Shown: positions 6,305 through 14,225 of the stretch, piece by piece
Position numbering within the stretch: position 1 is the stretch's first letter
How the letters are laid out: every line of letters starts with the position of its first letter
Source: JANMZR01 sp031383555
GTDB taxonomy: Bacteria > Bacteroidota > Bacteroidia > Cytophagales > Spirosomataceae
Length of the DNA stretch: 14,225 nt
Direction: 5' to 3'
Assembly: GCA_031383555.1 (NCBI GenBank)
Contig: JANMZR010000382.1
Coordinates: 1-14,225 of the forward strand
The notes under the pieces: generated by a model
Told to the model about the DNA's origin: nothing
Seen by the model: the letters and a program-made list of their open reading frames with translations, nothing else
Databases searched by the model: none
Translations under genes and position numbers: made by a program

Positions 6305-7939
6305 ATGATTTCAGTTGATAATATTACCGTGGAGTTTGGCGGGCGGGCACTTTTTAGTGATATTACTTTTAATATAAATGAAAAAGATCGCATCGCTTTA
6401 ATGGGTAAAAACGGGGCGGGCAAGTCGACCCTTTTGAAAATAATTGCAGGTGCCGATAAAGCTACTCGAGGTAAAATTTCCGCTCCAGGCGATGCCGTTA
6501 TTGCCTATCTGCCACAACATTTGCTCACATCTGATGACTGTTCCGTTTTCGAAGAAACCTCAAAAGCTTTTTCAGAATCATTGGAAATAAAAAAGGAATT
6601 GGATGAACTCAATCACCAGCTGGAAACCAGAACTGACTATGAATCAGACGCTTATATGAACCTGATTGAGCGTGTTTCAGAGCTAAGCGAAAAGTTTTAT
6701 TCGGTTGAAGAGGTAAATTATGATGCGGAAGTAGAGAAAACTTTGCTCGGTTTGGGCTTTTTACGAACTGATTTTACTAGAAAAACTTCTGAATTCAGCG
6801 GTGGTTGGCGCATGCGTATTGAGTTAGCCAAAATTTTGCTCAAAAAGCCAGATTTGATTCTTTTGGATGAGCCCACCAATCACCTCGACATCGATTCGAT
6901 TCAATGGCTGGAAGATTTCCTGTTGAACAATGCCAAAGCCGTAATCGTAATTTCGCATGATAGAGCTTTTGTAGATAATATTTCAAATCGTACAATTGAA
7001 ATTACAACTGGCAAAATTTATGACTATAAAGTAATTTATACACAATACATTCATTTGCGAAAAGAGCGATTGGAGCAGCAGAAAAAACAATTCAACGATC
7101 AACAAAAAATGATTGCTGAAACTACGGAATTTATCGATCGTTTTAAGGGCACTTATTCTAAAACTTTGCAAGTGCAATCAAGGGTAAAAATGTTGGAAAA
7201 GCTTGATATTGTGGAAGTTGATGAAGTGGATACTTCTGCTTTGAACCTCAAATTCCCACCTGCTCCACGCTCTGGAAACTATCCAGTTATCACCGATCAT
7301 CTGACCAAAAAATATGGCGATCATTTGGTGTTTAAAGATGCTACAATTACCATTGAAAGAGGGCAAAAAGTTGCCTTTGTGGGTAAAAATGGTGAAGGGA
7401 AATCCACTTTGGTGAAGGCAATTATGGGTGAAATTGATTTCGAGGGTGATATGAAGATAGGCCATAACGCCATGATAGGCTATTTTGCCCAAAATCAAGC
7501 AGCACTTTTGGATGGTGAACTTACAGTATTTCAAACGGTTGACAATATTGCGGTGGGTGAAATTCGCACCAAAATAAAGGATATGTTGGGTGCATTTATG
7601 TTTGGTGGCGATGATATTAACAAGAAAGTAAATGTGCTTTCGGGTGGCGAAAGAACTCGCTTAGCTATGATTAAATTACTTTTGGAACCCGTGAATCTTT
7701 TGATACTCGATGAACCTACCAATCATTTAGATTTGAAAACAAAAGACATCCTAAAAGATGCGCTCCTTGCATTTGAAGGCACCATTATTCTTATCTCTCA
7801 CGATCGTGATTTTCTTGATGGTTTAGCAGAAAAGGTTTTTGAATTTGGTAATAAGCGAATTAAAGAACATTTTGAAGATATCACGGGTTTTTTGCGAAAT
7901 AAAAAAATGGAGAATTTGAAAGAGGTGGAAAGGAAGTAG
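6305..7939 (+). CDS. ABC-F family ATPase (YbiT-like), ribosome-associated
   Basis: A 544-residue soluble protein with two ATP-binding cassettes and no membrane segments, the ABC-F arrangement. Domain 1: Walker A GKNGAGKST at 34-42, signature SGGWR at 165-169, Walker B LILLDEPTNHLD at 184-195. Domain 2: Walker A GKNGEGKST at 360-368, signature LSGGERTR at 445-452, Walker B LLILDEPTNHLD around 465-476. The linker (about 235-330) is a charged helical region with a FIDRFKGTYSKTLQVQSR-type stretch, as in YbiT/Uup-like members, where it reaches towards the ribosomal P site. The family acts on stalled or initiating ribosomes; some members confer antibiotic resistance, but nothing here points to that. 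The protein lacks the long C-terminal coiled coil of Uup. Its stop codon directly abuts that of the convergent ThuA gene. Confidence 0.96.
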   Translation: MISVDNITVEFGGRALFSDITFNINEKDRIALMGKNGAGKSTLLKIIAGADKATRGKISAPGDAVIAYLPQHLLTSDDCSVFEETSKAFSESLEIKKELDELNHQLETRTDYESDAYMNLIERVSELSEKFYSVEEVNYDAEVEKTLLGLGFLRTDFTRKTSEFSGGWRMRIELAKILLKKPDLILLDEPTNHLDIDSIQWLEDFLLNNAKAVIVISHDRAFVDNISNRTIEITTGKIYDYKVIYTQYIHLRKERLEQQKKQFNDQQKMIAETTEFIDRFKGTYSKTLQVQSRVKMLEKLDIVEVDEVDTSALNLKFPPAPRSGNYPVITDHLTKKYGDHLVFKDATITIERGQKVAFVGKNGEGKSTLVKAIMGEIDFEGDMKIGHNAMIGYFAQNQAALLDGELTVFQTVDNIAVGEIRTKIKDMLGAFMFGGDDINKKVNVLSGGERTRLAMIKLLLEPVNLLILDEPTNHLDLKTKDILKDALLAFEGTIILISHDRDFLDGLAEKVFEFGNKRIKEHFEDITGFLRNKKMENLKEVERK

Positions 7940-8863
7940 CTATTTCCCAATCGGCGAATCATCACATTTTAAGTCACCAGAAACGTATTGAAGGCCATCT
8001 AGCCAAAATTTCAATAGCTTCGGGTTGTCAAAACTTTGTGCATTGTGCGAGGGTGACGAATAAAAAACTCGGCCTTTGCCATGCTTTTTAATCCAAGCAA
8101 GGTACTTGATATCATCTGCTACTTCTGCCTTCTTTTTGTTGATTTTATTGGCTTCCATATACAAAAGAGGCCTAAAATTGTAGTCGAAGTAGGCATTATT
8201 GAAAAAATAAGGTTCGTCAACATGCGTAAATCCTTCACCCTCAAAAGCCGCTACCATTGGATGGCTTTTGTTCACCAATTTCACTTCTATTGGCTGTTGC
8301 GTTGGGTGATAATCGAAACTGCCACCTACCATTTCTCCAAATTTGGGCGATTTGTTTTGCATCGTAATGCCACCGTGTATCAACATCAGACCACCGCCTT
8401 TGGCCACATAATTAATCAAATTGGCCTCATATTCAGCTGCTTTAACCTTTTGCTCTGCTTCAGTGAGTGTTTTATTTTCCAATAAAACATCTAGAAAAAT
8501 ATTTCGATTATCTCCTTTTGAGCATGTATTATTTAAGATTACAGCATCATATTTTTTCAGATATTTCTTTGAAAATAGCTGAATATCAGTGGTTTCTATT
8601 ACTTCAAATGCTCCAGTTTTATCGGCTAATATTTTAAGTATTTGGGAAGTATGAGGTATAATCCAATGCTTATAGCCCGTAAAAAGTGAAAATACTAAAA
8701 TCTTCCTTTTTTTGTTGGTTTTTATGGTAGTCTTATTTGGCGATAATTGTTCAATCTTAGCTCTCCATTCTGCCGAATTTTCAATTTCTGGTAATGATTG
8801 AGCATTTAGAAATAAATTATCTCCAATAAAATAAATGATTACTAAGAATATGATTTTTTTCAT
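7940..8863 (-). CDS. Secreted ThuA-like domain protein
   Basis: A 307-residue protein with a signal peptide (about 1-22, ending FLNAQ) followed by a ThuA-like, class I glutamine-amidotransferase-like fold. Landmarks are the first strand RKILVFSLFTGYKHW (53-67), a Rossmann-type strand YDAVILNNT (105-113), the turn GGGLMLIHGGI (156-166), HP at 201-202, DEPY at 216-219 and the C-terminal GRVFYSSPSHNAQSF (264-278). The family is named after a trehalose-utilisation gene of rhizobia, but the biochemical role is poorly defined; in Bacteroidota these proteins are usually exported and lie near sugar-metabolism genes. No Cys nucleophile of a true amidotransferase is evident at the GGG turn, as expected for ThuA. 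A TATGTTTG motif lies 42 bases upstream. It is divergent from the DUF1800 operon. Confidence 0.92.
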   Translation of the reverse strand: MKKIIFLVIIYFIGDNLFLNAQSLPEIENSAEWRAKIEQLSPNKTTIKTNKKRKILVFSLFTGYKHWIIPHTSQILKILADKTGAFEVIETTDIQLFSKKYLKKYDAVILNNTCSKGDNRNIFLDVLLENKTLTEAEQKVKAAEYEANLINYVAKGGGLMLIHGGITMQNKSPKFGEMVGGSFDYHPTQQPIEVKLVNKSHPMVAAFEGEGFTHVDEPYFFNNAYFDYNFRPLLYMEANKINKKKAEVADDIKYLAWIKKHGKGRVFYSSPSHNAQSFDNPKLLKFWLDGLQYVSGDLKCDDSPIGK

Positions 8864-8904
8864 TGAAATGGTTAAAGTGTTTTTAAAAATATTTTTTTAC
8901 AAAA

Positions 8905-8912
8905 CAAACATA
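8905..8912 (-). promoter_or_regulatory. Putative Bacteroidota -7 element for the ThuA gene
   Basis: On the minus strand this reads TATGTTTG, an exact fit to TAnnTTTG, about 42 bases upstream of the ATG at 8863. The surrounding sequence is very AT-rich and no clear -33 TTG is seen, so confidence is moderate. Confidence 0.45.
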
Positions 8913-8973
8913 AATAATTCACCTATTTTTTAAAAGTGATAAAATATAAAGAGGAATAATTTGAAAATATTTC

Positions 8974-9018
8974 CGTAATTTCAAATCAATAAAAATCTTA
9001 CTACTTCTATGAATTCTA
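8974..9018 (+). repeat. Leader repeat, upstream copy (before the DUF1800 operon)
   Basis: This 45-bp segment matches 12777-12821 at 42 of 45 positions: 25 identical bases, three mismatches within five bases, then 15 identical bases containing cttctATGAATTCTA. The shared ATG (9009 here) is the real start codon of the oxidoreductase gene in the downstream copy. Here it opens only an 11-codon frame, MNSNNFRIKFY, ending at the TAA at 9042-9044. The remnant lies 80-124 bases before the GTG start of the DUF1800 gene. Confidence 0.85.
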
Positions 9019-9097
9019 ATAATTTTCGAATAAAATTTTATTAAGTTTTTAATTCTTGTTAATCTTTTTCAGATTATTATCAATCTAATTATAAAAA

Positions 9098-10900
9098 GTG
9101 GTGAATCTAAATGACAATTTTTTTAATTCGGCAATTGTAAATGCTTCTCAAAATCAAGAAAGCAATGAAACGATGGACCCGCTTTTCGAAAAATATTCGA
9201 GAAAAAAATTGAGCAGGAATTCTAAAATTGCAGATAACTATCAGATTAGTAGCGGAATAGCTTTATATAAGGGAATTTGGTCGGAAGCTGAGGTAAATCA
9301 TTTATTGAAAAGGGTAAGTTTTGGCGCTTCAAAAATTGACATTGATGTTTACAAAAAATTAAGTGTTTCGGCTGCTGTTGATAAACTACTTAATTTTCAG
9401 TTTACCCCAAAATACCCCTACCCAACTCCAGTCAATTTTTATGGAAAAGACCTGCCTGACCCTCATAATGTGCCATATGGTGCCGATTTTACCAAATCTC
9501 ATTTTTTAATTTATGATGATAAGGCCAATTCTTTGGCTGGTTACCGAAGCCTTGGGGTTAAAAACTGGATGTTGGGCGTATATATTAATGATACCACTAG
9601 TATGCGTGAAAAATTGACAGATTTTTGGTATCATTTTATTCCTATAAATTTTGATAGCCTAGCAGGAGAAAACTCCTTTTCCTATGTAAATGATTATAGA
9701 ACTTTGTTGAGGAATAATTGTATTGGAAATTTTAAAACGCTAATTAAGGAAATTTCAAAATCGCAAGGCATGCTTTTGTACTTAAATGGGCAAGATAGCA
9801 ATGCAAATACTCCAAATGAAAATTTTGCAAGAGAATTACTTGAACTTTTTACCATTGGTAAAGAAATAAACCCGGAGAACCAAAAATATACTGAAGATGA
9901 TATTAAAGCCGCTTCTAAAATATTTTCAGGTTGGCGCATGCAAAAATTTTTAGTGCCCTACCCAACACCAGTAGTTTTTAATCCAATTTATCATAATCAA
10001 GAAAATAAACAATTTTCCCATAATTTCAATAATACACTCATTTACAATCAGTTAAATGATGCTGGGGCCAATGAATTTGATCAATTTTTCGATATGCTTT
10101 TTGCTTACCAAAGCATTACAATTGCCAAATATATTTGTCGAAGGCTTTATCGATTTTTTGTCTATTATGATATTACCACAGCTATTGAAAATGAAATAAT
10201 CACGCCATTAGCCAATCTATTAGTTGCAAGTAATTGGGAATTTAGGCCAGTGGTTGAAATGTTATTTAAAAGCGAGCATTTTTACGATATTTCAGTACGG
10301 GGGTTAATGATAAAAAGCCCATTCGATTTTGTGGTTGGTGCCATCAGAACTTTGAAAATTGAAACCAATTTATTGCCTTCAGACTATTCTGGTCAAAATT
10401 GGCTTTGGGACTATTTAAGGGTTTTTTGTTATGAAAAACTAGAGCAAGGTATTGGTCAAGTGCCCACCGTTTCGGGTTGGAAAGCCTATTATCAGGAACC
10501 AACATTCTATCAAAATTGGATTACTTCGATTACAATCCAGAAAAGAGAATCATTTTTGGATAATTTGCTTTATAATAAAAATATTGAATCGAAAATTTTG
10601 ATAGTAAATCCAATTAGCTATGTACTTGATTTTCCAAACGATACAATAAAAGATCCGAATTTATTAATTAATGCATTGGTCAATCATTTGCTACCGATTG
10701 ATATTGATATTAAGTTTAAAACTGATGTATTGAAAAAAGCTAACTTGTTGAATTCGCAAAGGAATGATTCTTATTGGACCCTCGCTTGGAATGATTATAA
10801 GGCTAACCCAACAAACTCTACTAAGAAAAAAATAGTAGAAGATAGGCTGAAAGCCGTTTTAAATGTAATACTAAAGTTGGCAGAATTTCAATTGATGTAA
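9098..10900 (+). CDS. DUF1800 family protein
   Basis: A 600-residue protein of the DUF1800 family, whose molecular role is unknown. Diagnostic stretches are WSEAEVNHLLKRVSFGAS (61-78), MREKLTDFWYHF, the hallmark PNENFARELLELFTIG (239-254), YTEDDIKAASKIFSGWRM and VPTVSGWKAYYQEPTFY (455-471). There is no clear signal peptide in the first 60 residues, which are polar and Asn/Ser-rich. The frame opens with two GTG codons (9098, 9101); the first ATG is codon 26 (9173), before MDPLFEKYSRKK, and is a reasonable alternative start because the conserved domain begins only at about residue 60. The DUF1501 gene follows after 4 bases, so the two are surely co-transcribed, as is usual for this pair. The pair has been discussed as an exported system in Bacteroidota and planctomycetes, without a defined substrate. 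Confidence 0.93.
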   Translation: MVNLNDNFFNSAIVNASQNQESNETMDPLFEKYSRKKLSRNSKIADNYQISSGIALYKGIWSEAEVNHLLKRVSFGASKIDIDVYKKLSVSAAVDKLLNFQFTPKYPYPTPVNFYGKDLPDPHNVPYGADFTKSHFLIYDDKANSLAGYRSLGVKNWMLGVYINDTTSMREKLTDFWYHFIPINFDSLAGENSFSYVNDYRTLLRNNCIGNFKTLIKEISKSQGMLLYLNGQDSNANTPNENFARELLELFTIGKEINPENQKYTEDDIKAASKIFSGWRMQKFLVPYPTPVVFNPIYHNQENKQFSHNFNNTLIYNQLNDAGANEFDQFFDMLFAYQSITIAKYICRRLYRFFVYYDITTAIENEIITPLANLLVASNWEFRPVVEMLFKSEHFYDISVRGLMIKSPFDFVVGAIRTLKIETNLLPSDYSGQNWLWDYLRVFCYEKLEQGIGQVPTVSGWKAYYQEPTFYQNWITSITIQKRESFLDNLLYNKNIESKILIVNPISYVLDFPNDTIKDPNLLINALVNHLLPIDIDIKFKTDVLKKANLLNSQRNDSYWTLAWNDYKANPTNSTKKKIVEDRLKAVLNVILKLAEFQLM

Positions 10901-10904
10901 CAAA

Positions 10905-12758
10905 ATGAATCGAAGAAATTTCATATCGAATGCAGCTCTTTTTACAGCACCACTTTTATTAAAAGGATTACCAATATATGCCGCCGAAAAAATAACCCAT
11001 CCGTTTTTAGCAAAGCTAGCAGAAGCAGCTCTGAATAATGGCAATATTTTGGTTGTAATTCAGATGACAGGAGGGAATGATGGCTTGAATACCATAATAC
11101 CAATAGATAAATACAGCATATTACATTCAGTCCGAAAAGAAGTATTGATCCCCGCTAATAAAGTTTTGCCTTTGGCGGGCACTATCGCATCGGGTATGCA
11201 CCCTTCTATGCCAGGTTTGAAGCGACTATATGACGAAGGGAAAGTGAATATTGTACAAGGTGTGAGTTATCCAAATCCTAGTTTTTCACATTTTAGGTCA
11301 CAAGATATTCTATTTACAGGTGCCAATTTTGACGAAAACCTTAATACTGGTTGGGCTGGACGTGCCTTAAATAAAAGCTTTGCCGGTTTCCCGGTTAACT
11401 ACCCAACCACTGAATTGTTAGATCCACCAGCCATTCAGATAGGGGGGTCGGCATCACTAGCCTTGCAAGGTACAAATACTAATATGGGTTATAGCGTTAG
11501 TTCAGTTAATGACTTGCAAAACGTAATTAATGCAAAGCCAAATCCTGCACCAGCTTCTAATTATGGTGACGAGCTCACATTTTTAAGGCAAATGAAAGAC
11601 CAAAGTAATGGCTATACGGGTAGAATAAAAACTGCTTATAATGGTCAAAATACACGATCGTCAAAATACCCAAGCTATAATTATTTGGCTGATCAGCTTC
11701 AATTGGTGGCTAGGCTTATCGGCGGAGGGCTAAATACGCCATTATATATTGTCAATCACCCCGACTCATTTGATACCCATAGCAATCAAGTCGACTCCTA
11801 TGATGCAACTACTGGAAGCCACGCAAAAAGTTTGCAAACACTCTCCTCGGCAATTGCTACATTTCAAGACGATATAACTTTAATGGGGAGAAGTAAAAAG
11901 GTTGTAGGTATGACGTTTACAGAATTTGGCCGAAGAATTTACAGTAATACTAGCTTTGGTACCGATCATGGAACGGCTTTTCCAATTATATTTTTTGGCG
12001 ATGGTGTAAAAAGTGGCATATTAGGTGAGTCTGAAACTATGCCAGATACGATAAATGAAAATAGTCAGATGTCAACAATCTATGATTTCAGGCAAGTTTA
12101 TTCTTCTATTTTGCAAGATTGGCTGGGGTTTTCAAATGCTGAAGTACAGGGCAATGTATTGAATGGCAATTTTGAAACGATATCAATTTTCAATAAATCT
12201 ATGATTTTACCTATAACTGGTTTCAAAATAAACGCTTCTTGGTCAGGTAATTACGTTAAATTAGATTTTGAAATTTTTGATAATGATAATCAACTAAATT
12301 ACGAAATAGAGCGCTCAACGGACCTTCTTGTATTTAAAAAAGTAAAAATTATAGAAAATAATAGTGACAATTCAGTTGCTAAATATAGTTATTTTGATGA
12401 AAGAATAAGTAGCTCAGAGATATACTATAAAGTAATTGCAGTGGCAAAAAATGGAAAGAGAGTTGAATCAAAAATAGTTGCTTTAAAAAATAATGACAAA
12501 AAGCAATTACTATCTGTTTTTCCGAATCCAATTATAAACCAAACAATTAATATCGATTTTTTTCGAAATATTTCTGAAATTGTAGAAATAAGCATAATTG
12601 GACCTTTAGGCGATCGAAATTATTACAACCAAATAAAATTAACCAGCCAATCTAAAATTACTTTCCAAGTTCAAAACGTTTTTCAGAAGAATATAATTTA
12701 CTTATTAAATGTGAAATTTGGATTACAGTCAGTTATAGAAAAAATAATTTTCAATTGA
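10905..12758 (+). CDS. DUF1501 family protein with Tat-like leader and T9SS sorting tail
   Basis: A 617-residue protein. The N-terminus MNRRNFISNAALFTAPLLLKG has paired arginines and a hydrophobic stretch like a Tat signal. The DUF1501 domain (about 45-430) belongs to the alkaline-phosphatase/sulfatase-like superfamily; visible parts are QMTGGNDGLNTIIP, GMHPSMPGLKRLYDEGKV, NPSFSHFRSQDI, DSFDTHSNQ and FGRRIYSNTSFGTDHGTAFP. A beta-sandwich segment (about 440-530, YEIERSTDLLVFKKV...YYKVIAVAKNGKR) is typical of Bacteroidota surface proteins. The last about 80 residues, from SVFPNPI (537-543), are a type A T9SS C-terminal sorting domain, so the protein is probably delivered to the cell surface. 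Its enzymatic activity, if any, is unknown. It follows the DUF1800 gene by 4 bases, an operon. Confidence 0.94.
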   Translation: MNRRNFISNAALFTAPLLLKGLPIYAAEKITHPFLAKLAEAALNNGNILVVIQMTGGNDGLNTIIPIDKYSILHSVRKEVLIPANKVLPLAGTIASGMHPSMPGLKRLYDEGKVNIVQGVSYPNPSFSHFRSQDILFTGANFDENLNTGWAGRALNKSFAGFPVNYPTTELLDPPAIQIGGSASLALQGTNTNMGYSVSSVNDLQNVINAKPNPAPASNYGDELTFLRQMKDQSNGYTGRIKTAYNGQNTRSSKYPSYNYLADQLQLVARLIGGGLNTPLYIVNHPDSFDTHSNQVDSYDATTGSHAKSLQTLSSAIATFQDDITLMGRSKKVVGMTFTEFGRRIYSNTSFGTDHGTAFPIIFFGDGVKSGILGESETMPDTINENSQMSTIYDFRQVYSSILQDWLGFSNAEVQGNVLNGNFETISIFNKSMILPITGFKINASWSGNYVKLDFEIFDNDNQLNYEIERSTDLLVFKKVKIIENNSDNSVAKYSYFDERISSSEIYYKVIAVAKNGKRVESKIVALKNNDKKQLLSVFPNPIINQTINIDFFRNISEIVEISIIGPLGDRNYYNQIKLTSQSKITFQVQNVFQKNIIYLLNVKFGLQSVIEKIIFN

Positions 12759-12776
12759 GAAAAATCGAAATTATTT

Positions 12777-12821
12777 CGTAATTTCAAATCAATAAAAATC
12801 TCATTTCTTCTATGAATTCTA
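12777..12821 (+). repeat. Leader repeat, downstream copy (start of the oxidoreductase gene)
   Basis: Second copy of the 45-bp leader, 3803 bases from the first. It begins 18 bases after the DUF1501 stop and includes the start ATG at 12812 and the first three codons of the oxidoreductase gene. It may act as the 5' leader or promoter region of that gene; no exact TAnnTTTG is present (TAATTTCA is the nearest). Confidence 0.85.
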
Positions 12822-13981
12822 CAATTTCTCGCAAAGAATTTTTGCAAAAAACAGCGATGGCAGGTGCGGCCATGTTGCTAGCTTCAGTAGAAAATTTAGC
12901 AAAAAAATCAGAAAATAAGAAGATTAAAGTGGCTGTAATTGGCTGTGGATCAGTGTCAAGGATGTATTTGCCACATTTAACAAAAAGTCCTTTTGTAGAG
13001 TTGGTTTCGGTTTGCGATATTATACCTGAGCGAGCAAAAGAGCGGGCTGAAAAATTTAATGTGCCTAATAATTTTCCACATATTGATAAATTATTGGCTG
13101 GCCCAGCTTTCGATTTGATGATAAACCTCACCAATATGCAGGAACATGGGCGGCTCAATTGGATAGGTTTGCAAGCGGGCAAAAATATTTGGAGCGAAAA
13201 ACCAATGGCAAATTCGTATGCCGAAGGTAAGTCTCTTTTTGACTTTGCAAGAACTAAAAAACTTAAGATTTGGGGAGCGCCAGCAGTAGTAAATAGCCCA
13301 CAATTTGCTTTTATGGCCAAGTCAATTCAAGAAGGGAAATTGGGAAAAATTGCTGCTGCACATGCAAGTTATGGGCACACCGGTCCTACTTGGTCTGCAT
13401 TTTTTTATGAAGAATTAGGAGGAAGTTTGCCCGATTTAGGTGTTTATAATATTGCTTCACTCACAGGTTTGTTGGGCCCAGCCAAATCAGTAATTGCTAT
13501 GACAAGCATAGTCACAAAAGAACGAATTGTTGATAATAAAGGTAAAATAAAAGTAGAGGCTGAAGATAACGCCATGCTCATCATGGATCATGGTAACGGA
13601 ATTTTGTCTCATGTGCAATGTGGTTTTAATTATTTTGATCCGCATGGGCATGAAGGAAAAGGGTCGGTGGAGCATACTATAAAAATTTGGGGTAGCGAAG
13701 GCAATATGGGCCTAGTGGGCTACGACTGGGCACCTTTTGGTGTGGATGTAACCACTTTGGCCAACGATCAAAAACCCATTCGGTACGTGGAGGACCCAGG
13801 CACTTATGTTTGGGAACAAGGTGCTTCAGTTATTTCTGAGTCTATGGTAAAGGGCGTTGACCCAAAAATAAATGCTGAACATGCACTTCATGTTTTAGAA
13901 ATAATCGAAGCAACTCGTAAATCAGGCTTAACGGGACGTCGAATAAATTTGGTTTCTAAATTTAAATGGCCAATGTTTTAG
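12812..13981 (+). CDS. Gfo/Idh/MocA-family oxidoreductase with exported-type N-terminus
   Basis: A 389-residue NAD(P)-dependent sugar-type dehydrogenase. The N-terminus (SRKEFLQKTAMAGAAMLLAS) resembles a Tat signal but has RK instead of RR, followed by a short hydrophobic stretch, so export is probable but not certain. The Rossmann dinucleotide motif VIGCGSVS is at 42-49, and the family-typical EKP, which contacts the cofactor and substrate, is at 129-131. The C-terminal alpha/beta domain contains GGSLPDLGVYNIASLTG, where the family usually holds its catalytic acid-base region, and ends in EIIEATRKSGLTGRRI. The length is normal. Substrates of the family are sugars, inositols and related polyols; this one cannot be assigned. 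It lies 53 bases behind the DUF1501 gene and could be a third operon member or have its own leader. A DoxX gene follows. Confidence 0.94.
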   Translation: MNSTISRKEFLQKTAMAGAAMLLASVENLAKKSENKKIKVAVIGCGSVSRMYLPHLTKSPFVELVSVCDIIPERAKERAEKFNVPNNFPHIDKLLAGPAFDLMINLTNMQEHGRLNWIGLQAGKNIWSEKPMANSYAEGKSLFDFARTKKLKIWGAPAVVNSPQFAFMAKSIQEGKLGKIAAAHASYGHTGPTWSAFFYEELGGSLPDLGVYNIASLTGLLGPAKSVIAMTSIVTKERIVDNKGKIKVEAEDNAMLIMDHGNGILSHVQCGFNYFDPHGHEGKGSVEHTIKIWGSEGNMGLVGYDWAPFGVDVTTLANDQKPIRYVEDPGTYVWEQGASVISESMVKGVDPKINAEHALHVLEIIEATRKSGLTGRRINLVSKFKWPMF

Positions 13982-14126
13982 GGAGGCAAATAGCATTTTA
14001 GGCAAATAGGCAAAGAGGAGAAAAGGTGAATGCTTTTCGAAATTAAAGCCCCAAAAGACGAAATACAATTACAATGGCGGCTATCCCATTGAATTTGGTA
14101 GATATTATTAATTTATAATAATTATT

Positions 14127-14225
14127 ATGTTAAAATTCTTAGAAAACAATAAAAATATAGCCCTTTCAGTCGTTCGAATAATTGTTGGCCTATTAATGGT
14201 TTATCATGGGAAGGAAGTTTTTGAC
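14127..14225 (+). CDS. DoxX-family membrane protein, 3' truncated by window edge
   Basis: Thirty-three codons from the ATG at 14127 to the last base, open throughout. The segment IALSVVRIIVGLLMVYHG followed by KEVF is the first transmembrane helix of the DoxX family: an Arg at the start of the helix, Gly in the middle and a YHG motif at the end. DoxX-like proteins are small four-helix inner-membrane proteins, variously linked to redox or thiosulfate metabolism; the specific role is unknown. A 145-base gap separates it from the oxidoreductase gene, and no strong promoter is visible in that gap. Since only the N-terminus is present, family assignment rests on this helix. Confidence 0.75.
   Translation, partial: MLKFLENNKNIALSVVRIIVGLLMVYHGKEVFD

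Noticed and set aside
8081..8485. 134-codon plus-strand open frame opposite the ThuA gene.
   Set aside because: The opposite strand encodes clear ThuA motifs with a signal peptide; this frame gives Phe/His-rich nonsense-like protein.
12784..13320. 178-codon minus-strand open frame over the oxidoreductase gene.
   Set aside because: The plus strand carries the Rossmann and EKP motifs in frame; the antisense frame has no recognisable feature.
13984..14015. Repeated aggcaaa words after the oxidoreductase stop.
   Set aside because: Only three short copies at irregular spacing (8 bp between the last two), not the 7-bp period seen in dnaE; likely chance or simple low-complexity sequence.
14030..14092. 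A 20-codon ORF (MLFEIKAPKDEIQLQWRLSH) preceded by gaggag, between the oxidoreductase and DoxX genes.
   Set aside because: It is very short, resembles nothing I recognise, and Bacteroidota rarely depend on Shine-Dalgarno sites, so the purine run is weak support.

Overview
The window looks like a chromosomal piece of a Bacteroidota bacterium, probably of the Cytophagales type. The reasons are a type IX secretion (T9SS) C-terminal sorting tail on the DUF1501 protein, several TAnnTTTG-type promoter elements, little use of Shine-Dalgarno sites, the DUF1800/DUF1501 gene pair, and secreted SGNH, ThuA and Gfo/Idh/MocA proteins. I cannot name a species from the sequence alone.

Layout. (1) Bases 2-3340 (+): a DnaE-type DNA polymerase III alpha subunit cut off at its 5' end. 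Its reading frame carries three in-frame palindromic arrays built from 7-bp tandem repeats. (2) 3369-3395: a perfect 12-bp stem, probably a bidirectional terminator. (3) 3426-4400 (-): a membrane-anchored coiled-coil protein. (4) 4670-5608 (+): a secreted SGNH hydrolase, convergent with (5) 5639-6121 (-): a small predicted outer-membrane beta-barrel. (6) 6305-7939 (+): an ABC-F ATPase whose stop codon directly abuts that of (7) 7940-8863 (-): a secreted ThuA-like protein. (8) 9098-10900 and 10905-12758 (+): a tight DUF1800-DUF1501 operon; the second protein has a Tat-like leader and a T9SS tail. (9) 12812-13981 (+): a Gfo/Idh/MocA oxidoreductase. (10) 14127-14225 (+): the start of a DoxX-family membrane protein, cut by the window edge. 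No gene-free stretch exceeds about 300 bases.

How the genes work together. The SGNH, ThuA and Gfo/Idh/MocA proteins are types often met around carbohydrate uptake and breakdown in Bacteroidota. The DUF1800/DUF1501 pair is an exported two-protein system of unknown role. These are loose functional neighbours rather than one clear pathway. The DUF1800-DUF1501 pair is flanked by two copies of a 45-bp leader (42/45 identical), each ending in the same ATG start. The downstream copy leads the Gfo/Idh/MocA gene. The upstream copy leads only an 11-codon mini-ORF, which suggests past duplication or insertion.

The most unusual signal is in the polymerase gene: three separate heptamer-repeat palindromes, of two different sequence families but the same 7-bp period. 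All keep the frame open and all sit at probable loop or linker positions of an otherwise well-conserved enzyme.
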